A program made the position numbers and the translations under genes. Below, in pieces: positions 35,632 to 42,538 of a stretch of 64,000 nt of DNA. Under the pieces are notes generated by a model, which did not search any database, was not told the DNA's origin, and saw nothing but the letters and a program-made list of their open reading frames with translations. Within the stretch, counting starts at the first letter, position 1, and every line of letters begins with the position of its first letter. This stretch comes from Bacteroidales bacterium. GTDB lineage: Bacteria > Bacteroidota > Bacteroidia > Bacteroidales > WCHB1-69. Where the stretch lies: assembly GCA_017540505.1 (NCBI GenBank), contig JAFYAW010000014.1:27930-91929 (forward strand). Reading direction: 5' to 3'.

Positions 35632-37953
35632 TCAGTGAGATTTGTTATGTTTTACGTAATTCATTAACGTTGCTAAAGAAATTCCTTCGGGTTCGGCGCT
35701 CAAATGTCCTTCGCCGATAATCCCATCTTTAATCATTTGAGAAATATTCCATTTCACATCCTTGAATTCATTTTCCATTTCATTTGAATTCAAATCAAAC
35801 ACCACATAATAAAGCCGTGAAGGAGTGTACAAGTTGCGATAAGGCTTTTTCTCCAAATCTTCTTTTGACATTACTCTTGGTCCTTTATCGCTCAATCTTA
35901 AAAGCAGTTGAGTGTCACCTTTGTGCAAGAATACATATTTGGCTCCGGTGATTTCTTTTTTCAAGCGCAAAGAGCCAGTTCTTGTTCCAGTTCTTGCATT
36001 ATAAATATTATTTTTAAGAATCCATTGTAGGTGATTTTCATCTTTGTATGAGCCCAACAACACAAATGTTTCTTCTGGTACCAAGTTGCGATCGTTCCCA
36101 TACGGCTCCGGCATAGGTTCGCAGACCACGGATGGCTCATTCTTATAGATCTCGTATGTGTGGTACGACATGCGTTCGCGTTGGGAAGCCCTATTGAGCA
36201 TGTGCTCTAAAATGTCGTGCAAGAAATGCTCGATTTCTTTTGAGTCTTTTTCTATGCTGTTTGGCGACAGGCAAAAGGCTCCCAGCCCAGGCAAAATCTC
36301 GTGAAAACCTTTCAGACTTTTGTTTTCCGAGCCAGGGTAAAGAATGTAGGCTCCGCTTGTCCGCCGAATCGCATCTTTGTAAGCATGCATTTTCAACAAA
36401 TCCACCCGTTTGTAGATGCCTTTTTCTTCTTCCTTCTTCTCCTGATTCATCAGCAAATCTTCTTCCGAAAGTTCTGCATCCTCATCTTCAAAAGTATGTG
36501 TGTCGTCAAGTTCTCTTTCGTTGAGCAGGATTCGGTTCAGTTTATACTTTGCATCAAAATGGATGTGAACGATGAGGTCTTGCTCTTCTGCTTCGTTTTC
36601 CTTGATGTTTCCCGACCAAATTGACAAAGTGTAATCGGGACGCATGGCGGTGGTCCAAGAACCGCTTTTGTCCAGTTGGTCGGATGTGCTGAAAGTGCGG
36701 TTGTAATACAAGCGCACATTCAAAGTTCGAGAGGCTTCGCGGAACTGACCACCAATCATTTTCATGTGGCCTTGCTTGAGTTCCAGATTGATGTGGTCCT
36801 TGTCGGTTTTGACTAACTTCTTTTCATCTTCTTCCGTCAGTTCCAAATGGAAGGTTTCTTTAACGATGTCAAGCAACTTGAAGAACACCCAATATTCGTA
36901 AAGAGCCGCCACATTCCGTTTGCCGGCTTGATACACGTTGTCGCCGCCTTTCCAAGTGATTTGCGCCGCTAATTTTGACATCATCCAGGCTTGCAGCACT
37001 TCCCGATAGCCTTCTTTGCGTTGCAAGGCGGGACTGTTCAAAGTCATAGTCTGCAAGTTGGAAACATCCAGGAAGAAGCTGCGGCTCAGCCATCCCGTCA
37101 GTTTGTTCGCCGTTAGTTCAGCCTCGGTTTTCAGTCTTGGACTGGCATTTTTGCATTGCTGGATGATGCTGCAAAATGAAGAAAACGACTGTAATACAAA
37201 CTTCACAAAACGGTTTTCCGTCACATCGACAGTGTCTTTCTTGTAGGAAACCGACAATCTTCGCGGAACGCTGTCGATATGGTCGCCAATAGTTATTCCT
37301 TCTCCCAGTGGCAACCGATTCTTATTGGAGGCAATCTGTTTTAATTCCTGCCGCCCGAGTTTCTTTATGGAACAAATGTCTTTCTCTATGATCGTTCCCG
37401 TCCATTTGTGGATAGGGTTATAAAGAATCTTGTTCAAGGCTTCTTCAAACTCTTCGCTGTCCACCAACGATTTCATGAAAGCGAATTGTTGATAGAGTGT
37501 CCGGCTGTCTTCATTGACATCCACCTCAAAGCGTTGTGTGACGGGTGCTCCCTGCATCATCACCAAATCCGTGAAGTGGCTGGTGATGTCATGGAGCATC
37601 GTCTTGTAATCCTTCCGGTAATCCATTTTGACGGAACGTACCTCAAAGCTAACCTCGGCAACGAAGTCTGCATCGTTGGTGACTGTCAGCGTTAGGCTAC
37701 CGACATGGATACCCGTCTTGATCCAGCCTCGTGAGGGTGAGCTTTTTGAGGGACGAATCAGTTCGTGTTCCTTGAAATGGTAATCGCCTTCAAAGGCATA
37801 TTCGTATTCCTCGCCCTCCACCAATTGCCATTTCGACTCACCCTCCTGCGGATCCATTTCCTCAAACACCGTTGCATTTGAGGATTGTGGGTACACCAGC
37901 AGCTTCACGCTTCTGTGCTTTCCTACGATAGGTATGTCAAGATGGTCTGCCAT
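35632..37953 (-). CDS. DUF2357 / PD-(D/E)XK nuclease, McrC-like partner
   Basis: 773 residues. The N-terminal and middle parts (about 20-350) match the DUF2357 region (GSLTLTVTNDADFVAEVSFEVRS, PITIxE-like strands, RRLSVSYKKDTVDVTENRFVKFVL). The C-terminal part contains a restriction-endonuclease-like core with DLIVHIHFDAKYKLN (about 457-471) as the D-x-K part of a PD-(D/E)XK site. This architecture is that of McrC-type nuclease subunits that work with an McrB AAA+ GTPase, and an McrB homologue is two genes upstream. 9 bases separate it from the YhcG gene and 2 from the TSCPD gene. Confidence 0.82.
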   Translation of the reverse strand: MADHLDIPIVGKHRSVKLLVYPQSSNATVFEEMDPQEGESKWQLVEGEEYEYAFEGDYHFKEHELIRPSKSSPSRGWIKTGIHVGSLTLTVTNDADFVAEVSFEVRSVKMDYRKDYKTMLHDITSHFTDLVMMQGAPVTQRFEVDVNEDSRTLYQQFAFMKSLVDSEEFEEALNKILYNPIHKWTGTIIEKDICSIKKLGRQELKQIASNKNRLPLGEGITIGDHIDSVPRRLSVSYKKDTVDVTENRFVKFVLQSFSSFCSIIQQCKNASPRLKTEAELTANKLTGWLSRSFFLDVSNLQTMTLNSPALQRKEGYREVLQAWMMSKLAAQITWKGGDNVYQAGKRNVAALYEYWVFFKLLDIVKETFHLELTEEDEKKLVKTDKDHINLELKQGHMKMIGGQFREASRTLNVRLYYNRTFSTSDQLDKSGSWTTAMRPDYTLSIWSGNIKENEAEEQDLIVHIHFDAKYKLNRILLNERELDDTHTFEDEDAELSEEDLLMNQEKKEEEKGIYKRVDLLKMHAYKDAIRRTSGAYILYPGSENKSLKGFHEILPGLGAFCLSPNSIEKDSKEIEHFLHDILEHMLNRASQRERMSYHTYEIYKNEPSVVCEPMPEPYGNDRNLVPEETFVLLGSYKDENHLQWILKNNIYNARTGTRTGSLRLKKEITGAKYVFLHKGDTQLLLRLSDKGPRVMSKEDLEKKPYRNLYTPSRLYYVVFDLNSNEMENEFKDVKWNISQMIKDGIIGEGHLSAEPEGISLATLMNYVKHNKSH

Positions 37954-37962
37954 AATATCATT

Positions 37963-39153
37963 TTACTTATTGATGCTTTTTTGCAAAAAATCACAATATT
38001 CCTGTAGTGACCGCTGCATAACATCTTGAGGAATCAGTTTGCGTTGATATTCGGCAACCATAGTTGGACTAAGAGAACGGCTTAACGTGTATTCAACCAT
38101 GCTGCGGTCGGCAGATGGACATAAAATGATGCCGATACTCGGATTCTCGTTCTCGCGTTTAACATCACGGTCAAGAGCCTCCAGATACATATCCATCTTT
38201 CCAACAAATTCTGGTTCAAAATCCGTCGCCTTCAACTCTATGGCCACAAGGCATTGCAGTGCTCGGTGATAAAACAGCAAATCTATTCGTTTTGTCGAGC
38301 CGCCCACCTGAACACCATATTCACTCTCCATGAACAGAAAGTCTTTGCCTAATTCCATGATGAATTCCTTCATGTGTTCCAGCAGACCATTGTGCAGGTG
38401 ATGCTCGTTGTGTGACTTTGGCAGATTCAAGAAATCTACAAAAGCCTTGTCTTTAAGGATGAAGTCAGCATTGGGATACTCGTCCAGAAGGGCAGGTGAC
38501 AACATCTTGTCCTTTTCAAGCAATGACGAATATGTTTGGTTGACAATGCATCTACGAAGTTCTTCTGTCTTAAGATGCTGTTGTGCAGCATAGAGCATAT
38601 AGAACAGTCGCTCTTCGTTTGAACAACAACGGTTCATGATTTCAATATGGCTTGTAAAAGGTATTAGACCGAGCACTGCAGGCATTGTGATTTGGGCGGT
38701 TTCTAATTGTGCAATTGGTAATTGCACAATTGTTTCACTTGACAAATGCGTTTCCGTAAATTGTGCAATCGGTAATTGCACATTTTCGGGAAGCTGAAGC
38801 CGCATGGTCAAATCGGAGAATTCCTTTTTGGCATAGAGGTCATAGAATTTGACCATATTGTACAGGTGACGCTTGCCAAAGCCTCTCCGTTTCGGATTCA
38901 TACGTTTTAAGTAATCGGCCAATTGACTTACTACTTTGTCGCCCCATGCCGATAATTTCAGCTGTGTTGAAATATATTGTCCAATTTCCCAGTTTGTTAG
39001 CAATGCTTCGCCATTCACCAACCTGATGGCAGATTCGCGATGCCTCTCAATTATGGTGTTCACATAAGCAAATTGTTGCTCCAATTCGCTCATGTTTTCA
39101 CTTGTCGTCTTGATTCTATTCTTCATAAGATTACGAACAATTCCATTCGTCAT
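37963..39153 (-). CDS. DUF1016 / YhcG-type PD-(D/E)XK nuclease
   Basis: 396 residues. The N-terminal DUF1016 domain (about 25-130; NWEIGQYISTQLKLSAWGDKVVSQLADYLK, KRRGFGKRHLYNMVKFYDLY) is followed by a linker with a repeated QLPIAQ element (about 121-155) and the C-terminal nuclease domain (about 230-380) with D288 in KRIDLLFYHR and E/K in LVAIELKA (about 303-305). The family occurs in defence islands and is predicted to cut DNA. The region usually containing SWSHY reads IPFTSHIEIM here. The linker DNA holds a perfect inverted repeat. Starts 14 bases after the mcrB stop. Confidence 0.87.
   Translation of the reverse strand: MTNGIVRNLMKNRIKTTSENMSELEQQFAYVNTIIERHRESAIRLVNGEALLTNWEIGQYISTQLKLSAWGDKVVSQLADYLKRMNPKRRGFGKRHLYNMVKFYDLYAKKEFSDLTMRLQLPENVQLPIAQFTETHLSSETIVQLPIAQLETAQITMPAVLGLIPFTSHIEIMNRCCSNEERLFYMLYAAQQHLKTEELRRCIVNQTYSSLLEKDKMLSPALLDEYPNADFILKDKAFVDFLNLPKSHNEHHLHNGLLEHMKEFIMELGKDFLFMESEYGVQVGGSTKRIDLLFYHRALQCLVAIELKATDFEPEFVGKMDMYLEALDRDVKRENENPSIGIILCPSADRSMVEYTLSRSLSPTMVAEYQRKLIPQDVMQRSLQEYCDFLQKSINK
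38705..38731. repeat. Perfect 12-bp inverted repeat inside the YhcG gene
   Basis: AATTGTGCAATT, 3 bases, then AATTGCACAATT. A second, less perfect copy of the same palindrome lies at 38760-38782. Each codes for QLPIAQ-like residues in the linker between the two domains. Confidence 0.85.
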
Positions 39154-39167
39154 AAATGAATTTCCAA

Positions 39168-40862
39168 TTATGCCTCCGCAAAACTAGTAAACCCATTGTC
39201 CACCACGGCATTATACATTCGCTGAATCTTCTCCGCCGATTCGGGATATTTGAAATCATTCTTGATGAACTCGGCATCGATTTCTTTGGTAAAGCCATCC
39301 TTTAGGCAGAGATTCCACAAAGAAGTAAGTACAGGCACGAGCTTCTTGCGGGATCCATGCAGTTTTGGCAGCAGTTTTTGCAGGATGGCCGTGTCGATGG
39401 CGGAATCAGCATCCAGTTCTCTATCGGCAAAATGCAGGTAGCGGCTGATTTCGTTCACGGTGCGATAACCAAACTCTGCGTTGACTTTCTTCAGTTCAGA
39501 GAAGAATGAGAGCAAGACCGTTTTTTCGTCATCGTTGTCTATTAAAATCTGTGACTTGGCCTTGTTGACGAAATCTTCAGCCATATCGGCACAGGCGGAA
39601 TAAGCCTTTTCGAGGTGGATGTCCTTTTTCTCATTGAGATATTTTCTCATTTCGTCAGGCGCGATCTTGAATTCAATCACATTGGCGCGGTCGAGCACCT
39701 TGGGGCTGAACATATAGGTGGTTTCATCCACATTGATGGTGCCGATGATGAAGACATTCTTGGGCAATTCAATTTCTTTGGGAACGTTTCCTGCTTCATT
39801 ATCCCAAAGTTTGATAGGTTCGCCCGACTCCATGGCGCTGAGAAAATCGGCAAAGTAGCGTTCCACCACGCTGAGGTTCATCTCGTCGAGAATGAGGAAA
39901 TAAGGTTTGTCTGGGTTCTTGTTTGCCCGCATCAAGAGTTGCAGCACGCCACTTTCGGGCAGCACATATTCATCGTTTTTCAGGGCATTGGGATAGCCCA
40001 ACAGCGGCTCGCGGTTAGTCCAGTCCGCCCCGATGGAAACCGTGCAGACCTGCTCCTTGATGTTCTCGCTCAAGCACTTGGCAAAAGCCAACGCTAATTG
40101 TGTCTTTCCCGAACCCGCCAGCCCGCTGAGGATAACGAAAGGCTTGGCCATCAGCGAATAGGCGAGGCGTTTGATGAGGGTTTCGGAATAGATTAGGCCG
40201 GTGGAGAGGAGGGAACCGATCACATTAGTAATTGAAAGAGGTAAAAGTTTCATTGCTTTTTGTGGGGGATTAGTAGTATGTTGGGGTGTGCTTAATAGCT
40301 CTTTATACTTTTCATATACATTAAGATATAGATTTAATGCTCGTTCTCCTTCTTTCGCATCATCAACATTCCATAAAGTATAATAGATGGCCCCTAATCT
40401 ATATCTTTCATCTGCTATATCAGCATTGCCGTCAGTTTTGAGAATGGCATCGTTGATGTTCAACAAGTTTCTAATTCTTATTGAATTTTCGGTAATCTCT
40501 TTTTTCCCTAACCTTGGCCCGAATTGTCCCGGAACGGTGGTCCCTTGGTTTAATGTCAAGTAAACATGCTTGTAATCAGAAGAAAACAGGAATACGATAT
40601 AAACACCTTCACGAGTAGAAGTTGTGATTTCTTTATCTAGAATTGCAATCCACGGCGTTTTTGTGGCTCTTCCTTTTCCAACAGAACCATTAACCAGGTA
40701 TTTATTATCATCCAAATAGGAGCTGATTTCTTGTGGAATAGTTCTAGTAATAAGCTCGCTAACTTCTTTGTCAATGTCTGATGTGATTTGAGCTTGCTCA
40801 AATGTTGAGGATTTTGCAAAACACTGATTGAAGCCTTTGTTTATAGTATATATGTTTTCCAT
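39168..40862 (-). CDS. McrB-type AAA+ GTPase with MrcB N-terminal (DUF3578) domain
   Basis: 564 residues. The N-terminal 190 residues match the MrcB_N/DUF3578 domain (SSYLDDNKYLVNGSVGKGRATKTPWIAILD, GVYIVFLFSSDYKHVYLTLNQG, YTLWNVDDAKE), a predicted DNA-reading module. Then comes the AAA+ motor: Walker A SGLAGSGKTQLA (about 244-255), Walker B YFLILDEMNLSVVERYFAD (about 316-334) and the McrB signature GTINVDETTYMFSPKVLDRANV. McrB hydrolyses GTP and drives translocation for its nuclease partner, here most likely the DUF2357 protein. It starts 77 bases after the stop of the receiver-like gene. Confidence 0.9.
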   Translation of the reverse strand: MENIYTINKGFNQCFAKSSTFEQAQITSDIDKEVSELITRTIPQEISSYLDDNKYLVNGSVGKGRATKTPWIAILDKEITTSTREGVYIVFLFSSDYKHVYLTLNQGTTVPGQFGPRLGKKEITENSIRIRNLLNINDAILKTDGNADIADERYRLGAIYYTLWNVDDAKEGERALNLYLNVYEKYKELLSTPQHTTNPPQKAMKLLPLSITNVIGSLLSTGLIYSETLIKRLAYSLMAKPFVILSGLAGSGKTQLALAFAKCLSENIKEQVCTVSIGADWTNREPLLGYPNALKNDEYVLPESGVLQLLMRANKNPDKPYFLILDEMNLSVVERYFADFLSAMESGEPIKLWDNEAGNVPKEIELPKNVFIIGTINVDETTYMFSPKVLDRANVIEFKIAPDEMRKYLNEKKDIHLEKAYSACADMAEDFVNKAKSQILIDNDDEKTVLLSFFSELKKVNAEFGYRTVNEISRYLHFADRELDADSAIDTAILQKLLPKLHGSRKKLVPVLTSLWNLCLKDGFTKEIDAEFIKNDFKYPESAEKIQRMYNAVVDNGFTSFAEA

Positions 40863-40870
40863 TTGTTCTA

Positions 40871-40939
40871 TTATTTATCATTAATTGCATCCAGCAAATC
40901 TTTCAATAAATCTAAATTATGTCTTGGTAATATGTATTA
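40871..40939 (-). other. In-frame open extension beyond tandem stops of the receiver-like gene
   Basis: After the two TAA codons that end the receiver-like gene, the same frame stays open for 21 codons (YILPRHNLDLLKDLLDAINDK) to a TAA at 40871-40873. That is 8 bases from the mcrB start, the spacing expected for adjacent genes in this operon. It looks like the former end of the gene. Confidence 0.5.
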
Positions 40940-42538
40940 TTATTTTGTTTTTCCGACTAATCTAATCCATTCAGAATTGTCAATCCCTACTCTGGATAAT
41001 TGAGAAGTGTATGAATCAACAATTCTTTGTGCTAAGAGATCTTTTAATTCTGCAATCCAAATATATTGTTGCATATTGCTGTCAATGAAAACATATTCAC
41101 CCGATGATAGTTTTTTTGACAAAATGGGTGATTTGTCTATTTCTGGTTTAAAATGTCTGACACATATTGAATAGGACTTGTTATCAACCAAGTAATGACT
41201 GTTCTCGTTTATTATTATTGCCTCATGTTCCCCCTTAAAATCTAATTCTTTTTTTAGGGGAAGAAATAAAAAGTTTCTTCCTTTCTCCAGAGAGATTCTT
41301 GCCGCATCACATGCTTGTTGAATACATAATAAAAAATGTTCTTCGCCATTCTCCTGTGTCTTTACAATCGTTCCAAGAGTCAGTTTGCGTGAGTCCGCAT
41401 TGGTAACAAGTGGATTTTTATGTTGTATTAGTTTTGCAAATTTATGATTTGATAAAGAAGCATCTCCCGTACAAAACAGGGCACAGGCATTCTTTTTTGC
41501 CTTGTCTTCTCCTAATTGTATATTGATTTCGGATAACTTATCACTTAGTCTTTCTTTATCTGAGGATAGTATTTGTTTGAGCTTAGCAGCATCAATATCG
41601 TATGTTTTAGAGTCTATGCTGACGGATTTTGTATTATCAAATTTGTATTCTATCCATTTTGAAATCAAATCTTGTAAATCACATTGTTCTTCACAAATAA
41701 GTTCCTTAATTGTACAACTGAGTATTTCATCAAGAATACCTTTAGCTTCGATAAAATCATTTACGGAGATATAATGTCCCAAAAATGCAGGATCAATATC
41801 CTTTGAAAAAACACCTAAAATATTAGACGTGTTATCTCGAATGGCTGTAATTGCAGACAAAGCATAATTTGGTAGCAATCCCATTGTTATCTTAGTAAAC
41901 TCATCAACAATAAGGTTCGGCAATTCATCATATTTTACAATTTTGCTTTTGTATTGTTCAATATGTTCAAATTGAGAAGTCTCTTTTGCTCTTACCAAAA
42001 TGCGAATATTGTTCGTTTGAGTGTGTAACAAACAATCTTCTTTAATAAGACCTGGGGTAACATTGATGTATTTTTGAATTTGGCCGGTTATTTCATTTAA
42101 ATCCGTTTCGCCTGTATATACAATAATTAGTTTTACTTTATCAGTACTAGCTTCATCAACCAACTTCTTGATAAGCGGTTTTGTATAATGACCACGATTA
42201 TCAGATTCATCATCTGCCATGGGATCATATTCGGAAGAGGTTTTTAACCTTAAATTCCAGTCTAATACAACAGCGTCTGCTTTTAAAAGCGAAACAGCAC
42301 AATCATTTATATCCTCATCAGTTTGTGGCGCATAAATAGCACATATTTTACCTTTCTTTAAAAAAGCGTCAGAAACAGACTTGGCATCAAATTCGTTGTT
42401 GTGAACGGCTGCTTCAATTGTGTTATTTGTTTTTTCCGGATATGCTTGCTCGTCAATAAAAACAATGTCACGAATAAAATTATCCGCAATCTCACGGGAT
42501 AAGGTGACAAAGGATTTCTCTTCTGTGTTATTATTCAT
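40940..42538 (-). CDS. Receiver-like protein of the defence operon
   Basis: 532 residues from the ATG at 42538 (MNNNTEEKSFVTLSREI), which overlaps the upstream ATPase gene by 8 bases. The first 150 residues look like a diverged response-regulator receiver: acidic pair D29/E30 in VFIDEQ, probable phospho-acceptor D93 in AVVLDWNLR, and a Thr at the end of the last strand (LIIVYTGETD). The usual lysine is not obvious. The remaining 380 residues have no DNA-binding motif I recognise. A conserved-looking block LTLGTIVKTQENGEEHFLLCIQQACDAARI may be the output part. Function unknown. By position it is the partner of the histidine-kinase half of the upstream protein. Ends in tandem TAA codons. Confidence 0.75.
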   Translation of the reverse strand: MNNNTEEKSFVTLSREIADNFIRDIVFIDEQAYPEKTNNTIEAAVHNNEFDAKSVSDAFLKKGKICAIYAPQTDEDINDCAVSLLKADAVVLDWNLRLKTSSEYDPMADDESDNRGHYTKPLIKKLVDEASTDKVKLIIVYTGETDLNEITGQIQKYINVTPGLIKEDCLLHTQTNNIRILVRAKETSQFEHIEQYKSKIVKYDELPNLIVDEFTKITMGLLPNYALSAITAIRDNTSNILGVFSKDIDPAFLGHYISVNDFIEAKGILDEILSCTIKELICEEQCDLQDLISKWIEYKFDNTKSVSIDSKTYDIDAAKLKQILSSDKERLSDKLSEINIQLGEDKAKKNACALFCTGDASLSNHKFAKLIQHKNPLVTNADSRKLTLGTIVKTQENGEEHFLLCIQQACDAARISLEKGRNFLFLPLKKELDFKGEHEAIIINENSHYLVDNKSYSICVRHFKPEIDKSPILSKKLSSGEYVFIDSNMQQYIWIAELKDLLAQRIVDSYTSQLSRVGIDNSEWIRLVGKTK

